Shown here one piece after another: positions 45,114 to 56,900 of a stretch of 64,000 nt of DNA; positions within the stretch are counted from its first letter, which is position 1; each line of letters opens with the position of its first letter. The notes under the pieces are model-generated. The model did no database searches. It had not been told where the DNA came from and saw only the letters and a list, made by a program, of their open reading frames with translations. A program made the translations under genes and the position numbers. Source of the stretch: Litsea cubeba (taxonomy: Eukaryota; Streptophyta; Magnoliopsida; Laurales; Lauraceae); contig CM022953.1 of the NCBI GenBank assembly GCA_012931725.1, forward strand, positions 28,902,361-28,966,360, given 5' to 3'.

Positions 45114-48100
45114 ATGGAAGCTGAAACGGTGATTAAGGACCTCAACAGTCAGAAATCATCAAGAAAAGAGCCAACCGCCATTACGACCTCAAAACCAAAG
45201 AAGAAAGAGGTCCTCAATGTGCAGACCAAGTCAGCTCCTCAGCCACCAAAGAAAGCTGAAAACAAAGCTGTTGGTAAGAAACCTGAACTCTCTGATGCCT
45301 TCAAAGAACGAGTAGAGAAGAAATACCCGTTTGATGAAGATGTTGATGAAATCTTCGGGGCTCTTGTGGCAAATGGCAAGCTCACCTTGCCTGAACCAAA
45401 AAGACCGGGTGATGTTGGCAAAACCAACGATCCTCGGTACTGTCCATACCACCAGATGATCTCGCATCCTCTCAATCAATGCTTCGTTGTGAGAGAGAAA
45501 ATAAATGAGATGTGGAAAAACGGAGTCATCACCTTTGACAAAAACTATGGGTCTGCCTCCGTCAGCATGGTGACATGTGGACAAACATCAAGATCACCGA
45601 AGAAGAAGATCACTACTTCCTTCAAGGTGATAAACTCAATCGAAGCGTCCGAGGAACTGGTTCCTTACCCGACACCAGACGGACAACCGATATGGGTACA
45701 TCCCGATCTCCTGGAAGATGAAAATTGGGAGGTCGTGAAAACAAAGCCTACAGCTCAACAGCGAAGGCAGGCTAGGAAACATCTCCTCAAGCTCAAACGG
45801 CAAGAGAAGACCCAGCCAAAACTAGAGGTCAAAGAAAAGGCAGAGGCTTCCTCTACCGATTCACTAGAGGTAACAAAAACATCCCTTCCAGAGACTTCAA
45901 AGGGGGTAAGGAAATTCACTCTCAGTGATTTCATGCCACCTCAATTTAAAGAAGCCATGCAGGAGGCATCATACTCTTGCAATTCGGTAGTTGGATTCTC
46001 CATTGATGGATACGAGTCCAGTGACACCGATGATGGATTCGAATCCAACTACACAGATGAGTGGGAGGAGTCCCTTGAAACAGGAGAATATCTCTCCGAT
46101 GAAGAATGGGTTCCTGAGTCTCATCTTATGCCAGTAATCTGGTATAACCCCCTACAGCCACAAGGATCCTGGTCTAATGATGAAGAAGACCAAGAAGCTG
46201 TACAAGAAAATGCTGCTGACCCAGCACCTCTCATTGCTCCAGTGGAAATCAACAATGTTGAGCCACAAAGAGATGATGAAGAAGAAGATCCGGCTCCCAT
46301 ACCTGATCTTGAAGGATATGCAAGGATCTTGCAGCGTCTCGCCCTAGAACAAGAGCAAGAACGCGTCAATAAGCCTCCTCGTAATCCAGAGCCTGAAGTC
46401 CCTGAAGACCACCAGGTACATCCTCCCTTAACTCCTGAAAATGGAGAAAATTGCTGGATAGACGATCCTCTCACATCCGAGGATGAGTATGACTCCGATC
46501 AGGCAACGTCTCCCGTCAGAGCTTCCTGTAATGTGATAATTCGGGATTATAGCTCTTCCGAAGCATCGTCTGATGAGAGCACTTACACTCCGGCGACGCC
46601 TAGCAATATATCTTCTGGAGCCACCTCGTCTCACGTGACTTTCACTGAGATGACACCCTCTCAGGTTTCTTCTCCTGAGACTGTGACTTCAAAGTTCACA
46701 CCGTTCCTGACTGAAGAATTCCCAACCATTGATGCTTGGGACGATGAATTAGTCAACAAAGAAGAAAGATTGCTGGATGCTGTTCAGGACTTGTTCCGGG
46801 AAAATGCTCCATGCAACACAATCACTGAGGATGGTAACTCTGCTGCTGATACATCCGCAGCAAATGAAAAACGACAGCCTCTTGATCCTGAAGACAATCT
46901 TCCAAACGAAGACCCTTCTCAAGAAGCTCTCGAAGTTGGTAGAGGCACCCGCTCTGGCCGGGACTACCACAAAAATTACAACCAATCTTCCTTTACATAT
47001 GTAAATCCTTCGGGAAAAGATGTTGTAAGCGCCCCTAGTGGCAACAATGATGAACATGCAGGCCCTAAGGAGGCTTTCAAGTATGACTTGATTGAACATT
47101 TCAAGCACATACCTGCACGTCTGCACATCCTAGATTTGTTGCGAATGTCTCCGCACACTCGTGATAATCTCATTTTGAAATTACAAAAGCTGAATGAGGA
47201 TGTCGACAAACATGCCCCGCAAGTCCTCCAAATTGAAATGGATTACCGGGTCAAAAACTCAGAAGCCTCCTCAAAGGGAGAAAAGAAGAAAACTGAGGGA
47301 TCATGCATTGAATGCCTCTCGGTTAAAAAAGCAGCCAGTGCAACCATCGCCTTCACAAAGGATGACCTCCTACTTGGCGAAACCAGGCATAACCGACCCC
47401 TGTACTTCACAGGGTATATCAAGGAAATGCCTATGCATAGAGTTCAGATCGACCCAGGTTCTGCACTCAACCTCATCTCCACATCGGCTCTTGAAGAGTT
47501 GGGCATCCCACCCAGCAAACTGAGCCACACATCTGTATCTATCTTTGGATACGATGGGAGTACTCAAAGGCCTATCGGTAAAATCAGGTTCAAGTTGCAG
47601 ATCGGTGATCTTATCTCTGAGGTCACAGTGTATGCAATAAAGACCCCTTCATGCTACAACATCCTTCTCGGACGCCCTTGGATCCATGAGAATGGTATTG
47701 TCCCTTCAACTCGACATCAATGCATCAAGTTTGTTGGCGACGACGGCATGATACATCGAGTCTTTGCGGACAGAAAACCCTTCAAAGGTAAAGAAGTCCA
47801 TTTCGCAGACTCACAGATGTATGAAGGTGAAAAAGAAGAAGAGGAGAAGCACACAGCATCCTTTGCCGAAAATCTCCAGAAAGATAAAGGCAAAGCTCCT
47901 CAACAATCACCGGAAGAAAACAAACCATCCGGTAAATCTGAAGAGAGCATGCAAACTCCCTTCATCATCTCCCTCAAATCTTCAAAGCCTTTGGTCATCA
48001 CAACTAAAGTGAAGAAGGCAAAACAAAAGCCTGGGGGCAAATTTGTTGTCTCTTTCGTGTCTATCATGCAAGACACGGACTCGGATTCAGAGCCAGAAGA

Positions 48101-48179
48101 CGACACACATCGTCAAGCCAAGCTGACACTCAGCAAGTTCAGCCTGCTCTTACTCCAATGGAGACAACTTCTGACATAG
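45114..48179 (+). CDS. Element A gag C-terminus and aspartic protease frame
   Basis: 1021 codons from an internal ATG; the true product starts in gag. Near 45420-45500 a Cys/His cluster CPYHQMISHPLNQC resembles the zinc-binding end of Tat gags. A long acidic linker (46000-46950; DEEEDPAPIPDLEGYARILQ and similar) follows. The protease is at about 47390-47760: RVQIDPGSALNLIS with catalytic Asp in D-P-G-S, and YNILLGRPWIHENG as the C-terminal flap/ILG motif. The last 22 nt overlap the RT frame in a different phase (48158-48179), so RT expression needs a frameshift or reflects an indel. Protease would cut the polyprotein. Confidence 0.85.
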   Translation: MEAETVIKDLNSQKSSRKEPTAITTSKPKKKEVLNVQTKSAPQPPKKAENKAVGKKPELSDAFKERVEKKYPFDEDVDEIFGALVANGKLTLPEPKRPGDVGKTNDPRYCPYHQMISHPLNQCFVVREKINEMWKNGVITFDKNYGSASVSMVTCGQTSRSPKKKITTSFKVINSIEASEELVPYPTPDGQPIWVHPDLLEDENWEVVKTKPTAQQRRQARKHLLKLKRQEKTQPKLEVKEKAEASSTDSLEVTKTSLPETSKGVRKFTLSDFMPPQFKEAMQEASYSCNSVVGFSIDGYESSDTDDGFESNYTDEWEESLETGEYLSDEEWVPESHLMPVIWYNPLQPQGSWSNDEEDQEAVQENAADPAPLIAPVEINNVEPQRDDEEEDPAPIPDLEGYARILQRLALEQEQERVNKPPRNPEPEVPEDHQVHPPLTPENGENCWIDDPLTSEDEYDSDQATSPVRASCNVIIRDYSSSEASSDESTYTPATPSNISSGATSSHVTFTEMTPSQVSSPETVTSKFTPFLTEEFPTIDAWDDELVNKEERLLDAVQDLFRENAPCNTITEDGNSAADTSAANEKRQPLDPEDNLPNEDPSQEALEVGRGTRSGRDYHKNYNQSSFTYVNPSGKDVVSAPSGNNDEHAGPKEAFKYDLIEHFKHIPARLHILDLLRMSPHTRDNLILKLQKLNEDVDKHAPQVLQIEMDYRVKNSEASSKGEKKKTEGSCIECLSVKKAASATIAFTKDDLLLGETRHNRPLYFTGYIKEMPMHRVQIDPGSALNLISTSALEELGIPPSKLSHTSVSIFGYDGSTQRPIGKIRFKLQIGDLISEVTVYAIKTPSCYNILLGRPWIHENGIVPSTRHQCIKFVGDDGMIHRVFADRKPFKGKEVHFADSQMYEGEKEEEEKHTASFAENLQKDKGKAPQQSPEENKPSGKSEESMQTPFIISLKSSKPLVITTKVKKAKQKPGGKFVVSFVSIMQDTDSDSEPEDDTHRQAKLTLSKFSLLLLQWRQLLT

Positions 48180-50563
48180 AAGATCCTACGTCAGCTTCCT
48201 TCGTTGTTCCAGCAACTTCAGCAAAGGAAAAACCGATCTTCTTCCATAGATCGGATGCTTCTTCATCAAACTCCATATTTGAACCTTTCCAAAATAAAGG
48301 TACGCCTCAACTATCCTTATATAGTTCTGTGGCACAATCTATTATGAAGAAAATGGGCTATGACGCTCAAAACCCAGTCGGTTTGGGAGAAGGACGCGGT
48401 ATTCTCACGCCATTGGGGCCCGTCTTGACCAAAAGCCAGCTGGAAGATTGGAGACTCTACGGCTATATAGAAAAGTCTTCACATGGGTTAGGGTATGATC
48501 CTGACACTCCCTTGAGACAGTTGACACAAAGGCTTAAAAGTCAATATACTGACCAAGCCTCAACATCTCAAATCCATGAAGACATTGATCTCCCTGGATA
48601 TCTCTTTGATGAGTCACCTGACAAAGATCCAGGAAGATCATCCAATTGGCACGATTTCTCCGAAAATGAAGAGGAGTTGTCCGATGGCACAGACGTGTGG
48701 ACTTCTGACCCAGAAGAACCCTCATCTCCAAAAGAAGTAGCCTACTTCGACTCGGTTTCAACAGGCGATTGGGATCATCTCATAGCAAGCCTTGGGAAAA
48801 TTACCGATCAAGAAGACCCGTGGAAAGGAACAAAACCTTGGTCTGGAAATGCCCTTGAAACCCCAGAAGGTTTCGTTGAGCTGGAAGCCTCCGAAAATAT
48901 TGTGGAGGAACCACCTTCGAACCTTCCAACAGAAGATCCTGTTCAAAAGATAGACTTGGGAACACCAGATAACCCACGTCCTGTATTCATAAGCAAGAAT
49001 ATAAAGGATGATGAGTTACCCGAGTATATCGCCTTTCTTCGTGAGTTCGTTGATTGCTTTGCATGGTCTTACGCTGAAATGCCAGGCTTAGACCCCAAAA
49101 TAGCAGTTCACAGACTCAATCTTCAAGAAGACATCAAGCCTGTCAAGCAAGGCCAAAGAAGATTCCGTCCAGATGTGATGGATAAAATTGAACAAGAAGT
49201 TCAAAAACTCAAAAGCGTCGGCTTCATCCGTGAGGAACAACATCCTGAATGGTTGGCCAACATTGTCCCCGTGACAAAGAAAAATGGGCAGATCAGGGTC
49301 TGTATTGATTATAGAGACCTGAATGGCGCATGCCCAAAAGATGAATTTCCGCTCCCCATACCAGAGGTAATGATTGATAATACCTGTGGATTCGAGCGAA
49401 TGACATTCATGGATGGTTTCTCTGGCTACAATCAGATAAAGATGCATCCTGAGGATGAAAAACATACATCCTTTCGAACCCCATTTGGCGTGTATTGTTA
49501 CACTGTCATGCCATTTGGTCTGAAGAATGCTGGTGCCACATATCAGAGGGCTATGATGAAAATATTCCAAGATATGCAGCACAAGACGGTTGAATGTTAC
49601 GTTGATGACCTCGTCGTCAAAAGCAAAAGAAAAGAAGATCATCTCGAAAACCTTCGAGAAGTCTTCCTCCGGCTTCGCAAACACAAACTGCGAATGAATC
49701 CATTGAAATGCTTCTTCGGCGTCTCGTCGGGTAAGTTCCTCGGATTCTTAGTTCGGAAAGCTGGAATAGAGCTTGACCCCATAAAAGTCAAAGCCATTCT
49801 AGAAATGCCCTCTCCAAGAACCTTGAGAGAACTCAAAGGGCTTCAAGGGAGATTGGCCTACATCAGACGGTTCATCTCCAATCTTTCGGGGAAATGCCGT
49901 CCATTATCCCGGTTGATGAAAAAGGGTGTAAACTTTGTCTGGGATGCTGACTGTGAAGCTGCTTTCCAAGACATCAAGTCATACCTGACAAAACCTCCAG
50001 TGTTAGTTGCTCCTACCACTGGAAAACCATTCATCTTGTACACAAGAGCCCTTGATCACTCTTTGGGAGCTCTGCTTGTGCAAGAAAATGATCAAAGAAA
50101 AGAAACTGCTCTATATTACCTCAGCCGCATGCTAGTAGGTGCAGAGCATCGCTACTCTCCAGTCGAAAAAGAATGTCTTGCAGTGATGTTCGCCGTACAA
50201 AAGCTGCGTCACTACTTGCTTTCCAACACAGTCTACCTGGTCTCGAGGGTCAACCTCTTGAAGGTCCTTATCACAAAGGCAGGTTCTCTCAATGCTCGAC
50301 TGGCAAAATGGTCCATCCTTCTGTCACAATTTGATATTAGGTATGTACCACAAAAAGCAATCAAAGGGCAAGCACTAGCGGACTTCCTCGCAGAGCATCC
50401 ATTGCCTAAAGATTCTCCACTCAGAGATGATCTCCCAGACGAACCAGTCTACAATGTGGAGACTTTCTCACAAAGTGCCTCCTGCGATATGTACTTTGAC
50501 GGTGCAACCAGGACAAATGAAAAAAAGACAGCTGATCTCGGGAGTTGGCATCCTCTTTGTTAG
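48158..50563 (+). CDS. Element A reverse transcriptase and first RNase H
   Basis: 801-codon frame. Linker with YDAQNPVGLGEGRG, then RT at about 49150-49780: KKNGQIRVCIDYRDLNGACP, FMDGFSGYNQIKMHPEDE (first Asp), TPFGVYCYTVMPFGLKNAGA, and the intact YVDDLVVKS box. Thumb/connection FLGFLVRKAGIELDP follows. The Ty3-type RNase H spans about 50020-50400 (LDHSLGALLVQENDQRKETA, LARLAKWSILLSQFDIRY-type motif, AIKGQALADFLAEHP). The frame then enters the second RNase H (CDMYFDGA) and is lost by a frameshift in an A-run near 50520. NGACPKDEFPLP and dual RNase H place it in the Tat lineage. Confidence 0.92.
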   Translation: METTSDIEDPTSASFVVPATSAKEKPIFFHRSDASSSNSIFEPFQNKGTPQLSLYSSVAQSIMKKMGYDAQNPVGLGEGRGILTPLGPVLTKSQLEDWRLYGYIEKSSHGLGYDPDTPLRQLTQRLKSQYTDQASTSQIHEDIDLPGYLFDESPDKDPGRSSNWHDFSENEEELSDGTDVWTSDPEEPSSPKEVAYFDSVSTGDWDHLIASLGKITDQEDPWKGTKPWSGNALETPEGFVELEASENIVEEPPSNLPTEDPVQKIDLGTPDNPRPVFISKNIKDDELPEYIAFLREFVDCFAWSYAEMPGLDPKIAVHRLNLQEDIKPVKQGQRRFRPDVMDKIEQEVQKLKSVGFIREEQHPEWLANIVPVTKKNGQIRVCIDYRDLNGACPKDEFPLPIPEVMIDNTCGFERMTFMDGFSGYNQIKMHPEDEKHTSFRTPFGVYCYTVMPFGLKNAGATYQRAMMKIFQDMQHKTVECYVDDLVVKSKRKEDHLENLREVFLRLRKHKLRMNPLKCFFGVSSGKFLGFLVRKAGIELDPIKVKAILEMPSPRTLRELKGLQGRLAYIRRFISNLSGKCRPLSRLMKKGVNFVWDADCEAAFQDIKSYLTKPPVLVAPTTGKPFILYTRALDHSLGALLVQENDQRKETALYYLSRMLVGAEHRYSPVEKECLAVMFAVQKLRHYLLSNTVYLVSRVNLLKVLITKAGSLNARLAKWSILLSQFDIRYVPQKAIKGQALADFLAEHPLPKDSPLRDDLPDEPVYNVETFSQSASCDMYFDGATRTNEKKTADLGSWHPLC

Positions 50564-52277
50564 CCCCGACAAATACATGATTCCACACGCTTTCTCGCTA
50601 CTGGAACCATGCACAAACAATGCAGCTGAATATCAAGCTCTGATCTTAGGATTGGAACTCGCCATCGAATCCGGTATCACCATGCTGGAAGTCTTTGGAG
50701 ACTCTCAACTGATCGTCAACCAGATGAATCAGAAATTTGAAGTCAGGAAGCCAGATTTGTTGCCCTACTACAACAAGGCACAGTCACTTCTGCAAAAGTC
50801 TGACATCTGTCACATCACCCACATTCGTAGAGGTGAAAACATACGTGCAGATGCCCTAGCCGGACTTGCCGCATCCATGGCAATCCAGGAAGGGGAAAAC
50901 ATGCAAATCACAGTGTGCGAAAGGAGAATCCTTCATCCTCTTAACACACACCAAGCAGTTGCTGAATGCCACCAAATGGTCGGAAGTCGGATTTTAATTC
51001 TTCAAACTTCAATCGGCGACTGGAGGGATCCGTTCATTGATTACATTATGTTCGGAATCCTACCTGAAGATCCAAAAGAACGGGTAAGCATCCAAAGGCG
51101 AACCCCAAGCTTCCATTTGGATATTCCTTCAAAAATCCTTTACAGGAAATCCTTCAACGGAGTACTTCTACGCTGCTTGTCACAACAAGAGGCTGAAGAA
51201 ACACTCAAAGAAGTTCATGCTGGTCTTTGTGGAGCTCATCAGGCTGGACCTAAGCTCTATGATCAGATAAAAAGGTTAGGATATTACTGGCCTACCATGG
51301 TAGCTGACGCAATGCAATTTGCTAAGCGCTGCCAATAATGCCAAGTTCATGGAGATTACATTCACATGCCTCCAGAATGGCTGCATCCTACAGCGATCTC
51401 ATGGCCTTTCGAAGCCTGGGGTATGGACATCATAGGTCCTATTTCTCCCCCTTCAAGCAAAGGTCATCGCTTCATCTTCGCCGCTACGGATTATTTCTCC
51501 AAGTGGTCAGAAGCATTTGCGTTTAACGAAATGAAGACCTCATCAGTCCTTCAGTTCCTACGCACCAACATCATTTGTCGTTTCGGCATACCCAAAAGAT
51601 TCGTCCATGATAACGGACCACAGTTCCGGGATCATCGATTCTACAGGTTCTGCGACAAATACAAAATCCAAAGCTGTCCTTCGACTCCATACAATCCGGC
51701 AGCAAACGGGTTAGCAGAAGCTTTCAACAAGACACTCTGCAAAATCCTCAAAAAAATGGTCTCTAGTCACAAAAGAGACTGGAGCGACAAAATGTCTGAA
51801 GCTTTGTAGGCCTATCGAACCACCGTTCGAGGACCAACCCGTAGCACACCATTCTCCTTGGTCTATGGATGCGAAGCTGTCATGCCCTTGGAAGTACAAA
51901 TTCCTTCCTTGAGGGTATCCTTGCAAAATGACATGACTCAAGAGAGCAATGTCAAATTGCGACTCCATGAGCTGGACAATCTCGATGAGAAACGGCTCGA
52001 AGCTCAACAAAGCATTGAACTTTACCAAGCACGTATGGCAGGATCTTTCGATAAAAAGGTCAGGCAACGCGCCTACAAAATGAGTGACTTGGTTCTTGCG
52101 GTAAAAAGACCAATGGTCTTCGCTCACAAGTCCAAAGGCAAATTTGAGCCAAAATGGGAGGGACCCTACGTCATCGACAAGGTTTTCTCCAACGGCGCAT
52201 ACGCACTCCTAAACATGGAAGGTGACAGATGTATGCTGCCTATCAACGGCAAGTTCTTAAAGCGGTACTACCCTTGA
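50427..52277 (+). pseudogene. Element A archaeal-type RNase H and integrase
   Basis: The useful frame starts about 50520 with GVGILFVSPDK, then CTNNAAEYQALILGLELA (Glu), LEVFGDSQLIVNQ (Asp) and RADALAGLAA (Asp); with MYFDGA upstream in the other frame the DEDD set is complete. Integrase follows: zinc finger with HAGLCGAH...C..C at 51215-51350, split by TAA 51336-51338; core with GMDIIGPISP, FVHDNGPQF and NPAANGLAEAFN (DDE complete); TAG at 51807-51809 in place of Trp; C-terminal GPY/F-type end KWEGPYVIDKVF...GAYALLNMEGD to 52277. Both stops are single transitions. Otherwise well preserved. Confidence 0.9.
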
Positions 52278-52279
52278 AG

Positions 52280-53870
52280 ACTTACCCAACTGGGTAAGAG
52301 CTATGCCTGCACGGCCAAAGCCGGTTTCCAGGTACACGCTCGCTAAACCCACCCTTTTTTTTAGAATTTTCATATCAAATGTTGAAATTTCTAGAAATCT
52401 AAAACAATGCTTACTTTCATCGTTTCATTGTTCAAAAAAAAATATATCCAAGTTTAGGAACCTTTCCCTAACTTGACCAAGATTTTCAAACTTTGAACCC
52501 AAAATTCATGGCTTGAAACAAAATCCGGATTTAGGGATTTCCACCCTAGTCCACCCTGCCTTTTACCGCCAAAATGGTTTTAGGTCAAAACTTATGACCC
52601 TCGTGTCTTTAAACAAAAAAAATGATTTTTCAAAAAACCGCGAGGAAGCGACGCTTAGTCGATACTCGCACAAATCGGAAGCAAACGAACCACGTTCGAC
52701 ACTTCCAAAATCGCAGGGAAGCGACATTTCGTCGGTACTTGCAAAATCCAAAACTGTAGAGATGCAACATTTCAGTTGATATCCACAACCCAAATTCCAA
52801 AGGTTCGAAAAAACCTAAAAAACTGTGGAGACGCAACATTTCAGTTGATATCCACAACCCAAATTTCAAAGGTTCGAAAAAACCTAAAAAACTGTGGAGA
52901 CGCAACATTTCAGTTGATATCCATAACCCAAAGGTTCGATAAAACCACAAATTCCAAAAATCGTGGGGAAACGACATCAAGTCACTACCCGCAAAACCAA
53001 AATTTTTGAAAAGCAAGGATGCGACATTCTATCGATACTTGCACCCAAATCCGCGAGGATGCGACATTCCATCGATACTCGCAACCGAATGAGCAAGGAT
53101 GCGACATTCCATCGATACTTGCAAGAACATTCAGCAGGGAGGCGACTTTTAGTCGATACTTGCATTTTTTGAAAACCAAACCGGCTATAAATGCCATCAA
53201 AACAGGCTATAAATGCCACAAACCGGCTATCAATGCCACCAAAACAAAACCGGCTATCAATGCCACAAACAAAAAAAAAACTTGGATTTCAAAAAAAAAA
53301 AAAAAAAAAAAACGGCTATCAATGCCACCAAAACAAAACAGGCTATCAATGCCACCAAAAACCGGCTATAGATGCCACAAAACAAACCGGCTATCGATGC
53401 CACCAAAACAAATTCGGCTATCAATGCCACCAAAACTGGCTATAGATGCCACAAAAAAAAAACTCGGCTATCAATGCCTCAAGAAAAGCTGGCTCTCGTG
53501 CCAAAATTGGCTTCCATGCCACAAACAAAAACCTGGCTTTCATGCCAAAACAATCACTTGACAAAAGATTTTCACAAAATGACAACCTTTTGATCAAATC
53601 CCATTTAGCAATTACTTTTATCACAAAAAGATTCAAGTGAGCGTAGGGATAACAAAAAAAAAAAGAGCATCCCATTTAGCAATTACTTTTATCACAAAAA
53701 GATTCAAGTGAGCGTAGGGATAACAAAAAAAAAGAGTACCAAAAAATACATGTGGTACAAAAAAAAAGAAAGTGTTCACAAGCACTACAAAAAAAAAAAA
53801 AAGAGTACCAAAAAATACAAGTGGTACCAAAAAAAAAAGGGAAAGAAGGATGGTTTCTATATATAGGAGC
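52280..53870. repeat. Convergence zone with three classes of tandem repeats (element A)
   Basis: Between the 3' ends of pol (52277, plus) and the PMD gene (53908, minus). 52620-52960: ~70-bp units CGCAACATTTCAGTTGATATCC. 53000-53165: ~45-bp units GATGCGACATTCCATCGATAC. 53170-53550: ~22-bp units GGCTATCAATGCCACCAAAAC. 53580-53730: two ~75-bp units CCCATTTAGCAATTACTTTTATC. Frames here are repeat artefacts. Confidence 0.88.
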
Positions 53871-53907
53871 TCAATCAAAAATGGTCTCCAGCCAAGAGTT
53901 CAGCTCC

Positions 53908-56900
53908 TTAAGATGCTGGGGTGGGCTGTAACCCTTCTTCTGCACTGGGAAGCTTCCCTCGAGCGGTTTTCCATTGTTTGTCCTCATCAGACTTTCTTTT
54001 GAGAACTCGAATGGCATCCGCAACTCGGTGAATCAGAGCAGTCTCCCTTTCACGAGCCTTTGTTATTTCAGTCCACTTGGCAGCGACTTGTGCCTGCAGA
54101 TGCTCAAGACGTTTCCTGGCCTCATCGACCTCCCTATCAAGGATGTTAAGGTCATGTGTCAGCCTAATGATGGTTATCTCTTCTAAATTCCTCTCTCGGA
54201 CTGCCTGCTTCTTGCTTTCTGTAGCCTCATCCAGGTCAGATTGAGCCTTATCCGCAGGGTCCAAGAACATCTCCTTGAAGAACTGATCGTCAGGAAAACC
54301 CATGGTCTCAAACCACTTGTCACCCAGCTCAATGATCCTATTAACGATCGCCTTGGCATATGTGACATCCAGACCAGCTTCTTCAGCATCACCGAGAATC
54401 TCACGCACATGCTGGATCATGCTAAATCCGGCTTCCAAGTGCCCAGAAAAGAGAGTCTCAATCCAAGAGCTCAGAACTCGCACCACCACCTTCTTCGCAA
54501 AAAAAAGAGATGGCCCAGCTGAAGATTCGCCCAACTCCGTTGGTCGGCTGCTCATGTCATCATCTGTTGAAAGAGCAACAAAAGAACTCTTTCCAGTTGA
54601 AGCTGCTCCTGCTCGGGAAGGAATCTCAGTGCAAGGAATCTCCTCAACATTGTCAGAACTGGTCCCAGCAGTCTCTACCTCTGGATTAACCTCTGGCATC
54701 CCTTGCTCTGGAAGCGACGGACCCTCCTCTGCCACTTCAAAACCTGCCAAAAGAAACACAAAAAGGTATGAATATAATCCTGTTTGAAAATCATTATCAG
54801 GGTTATTACTATAAAATACCTTCTTCGACGACTGGCGGAACACTCTCTTCCTCCATGAACTCATCGAAAGCATCATCAACATTTGCGTCCATCGATGGTT
54901 CAAAGTCATCAGAACCCTGTGGCAAGTCAGCTGACAAAAAAAAAAATGTGTTAGCAAACCAAGTCACAAACTCAAAAAAAAAAAAAAAAACAGAGAGCAA
55001 AAGAAGTCGTACCAATTGGAGACTCTGGAATCACTCCAGAGCCCCTCGGTTCTTCTTCAGGTGCCTCGACAGGATCCGTCACCACCTCATCGACCGGAAC
55101 CTCAGGCATCATCAAGTCTTCCTCTGCTATAAAAAAAAGAAAAGAAACGAAAAGCAGAAACAAGAAGCAAATCATAACATGAAAAAAAATCCCATGAAAA
55201 GAAATGGAAAGAGAAAAAGGAAGAATCATACCTCCACCGACGGTCTCTTCTTCTCGGCTTCTCTTCTCTGGAGGCTCGTCAGCATCCACTGGCACATCCT
55301 CATCGATAGTAAGAGGAACTTCCAAGTCAGGAGAGTCCTCATGCTGCCCCTTGCTGCGATGATGACTCCTCCCCCTCTTACTCCGGCGGGTTCTCTTCTT
55401 AGAAGAACCTGCCCCGCTGTCAGAGTCAGGTTTCCCACTTGACTCCTCACTGGATGGTCTGCTCTTGCCAGTAGACTCCACGGAAGCTTGCCTCTGTGCC
55501 GCTTGCATCCAAGCGCCAAGTTCGGCTTCCTCCTGTTCTAGCTGCTCCAAAGCCTCATCAGGTATTTCTCGAACAGCTTCAGAACCAATGACGCCCTGGT
55601 CAACGAGAAAGCCTATCTTGTGCTTCTCTCCAGAAAGGAAGGCCCAAACTTCCTCTCGCCGGATGCCATCCGACTTTCCAAGGCCCTTTCCAGATGCCAG
55701 CTTCACATCAAGCTCCTTCTTGGAAAGCCCCCGATATGCCGAAAAGCTCTCCGCGAACCACTTCGCAAAACCGGCAGTCCGGGAAGTCAACAACACAGGA
55801 TAAGAAATCATGGTTGTAGTGTCTTTAGCACTATAGAAAGCCCATGCATTTCTCCCGTCCTGTAAGCCTCCAAAGCGCTTCACCATGCTTGAAGGCGCTC
55901 CAACAACGCCTTGAGAAAAGCCCAGCTGCAAAGCAAAGCGAGAAGGTACATACGGCTGGATGTCGACGAAAAGATGTCTGCGGTACACCATCGTGCCGAC
56001 ACGTATGCTGAAAAGCCACTCTCTCTCTGCATTTGTCAAGGAATAATGCCTTCCCGACCCCGCCCTGGTAGAGTCTCGGGAGGCACCAAAATCAAAAGCC
56101 TTCTTCCGCAACTCCGGAGAAAGCTTCACTGAAGACTGCCCCATCTCGACGTCCCTGAACCGTCGGATCTGAAAGTCCTTGGGATCCTAACCCTAGAGGG
56201 GGGGTGAATAGGGTGAGCTACAACTAGTGACCAACTATGACCAATTTTAATTTCTTTAAATTAAACTAGTCACATGTGATGATTAATCAAACAAAATGCG
56301 GAAGCTTAAACAATTACAATCATCACAATGCAATCACCACAACACAAGATTTATAGTGGTTCGGCCTCAATGCCTACATCCACTACCGGCTTGTGTTCCT
56401 CACACCCCACCGGATTTCCACTATTGTGCTTTTCAAAAGGCTAAGCAATAACCTCTACAACATGCTTTTCTAGGCTAAGCAATAACCTCTTACAATATGC
56501 TTTTCAAGGCTAAGCAATAACCTCTTCAACCACAAGGTTGGTTATCTCTCTAAGTAGTGTCTATAATACACTTGATGGAGATTACAATTTTGGCTCATAT
56601 AAATTGCCTCTAAATAGGCGGATATGAAAGTGAAAATCTAACTCACACAAACACTATATGAATGCAAAGATGAATGCACAAAGTGTATGCATGATGTCCT
56701 CAATCAATTTGAAAATAAAAGCTCATAAATGTATGCCAAAGGCTTTTGAAAGTTTTAGCTCAAAACATTTATGATTGAGGAAATGCTAATCACATGTTAA
56801 AAGTAACTTGTAAAAGACATACCTATGTATTCTAAACAAGTTGTGAAAATCAAAGAACAAAACATGTGATGCATATGGATTTCAATCAAAATAACAATGA

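Noticed and set aside
53019..53561. 180-codon frame rich in Met-Pro-Lys repeats
   Set aside because: A read-through of the 22-bp and 45-bp tandem repeats, with no non-repeat part.
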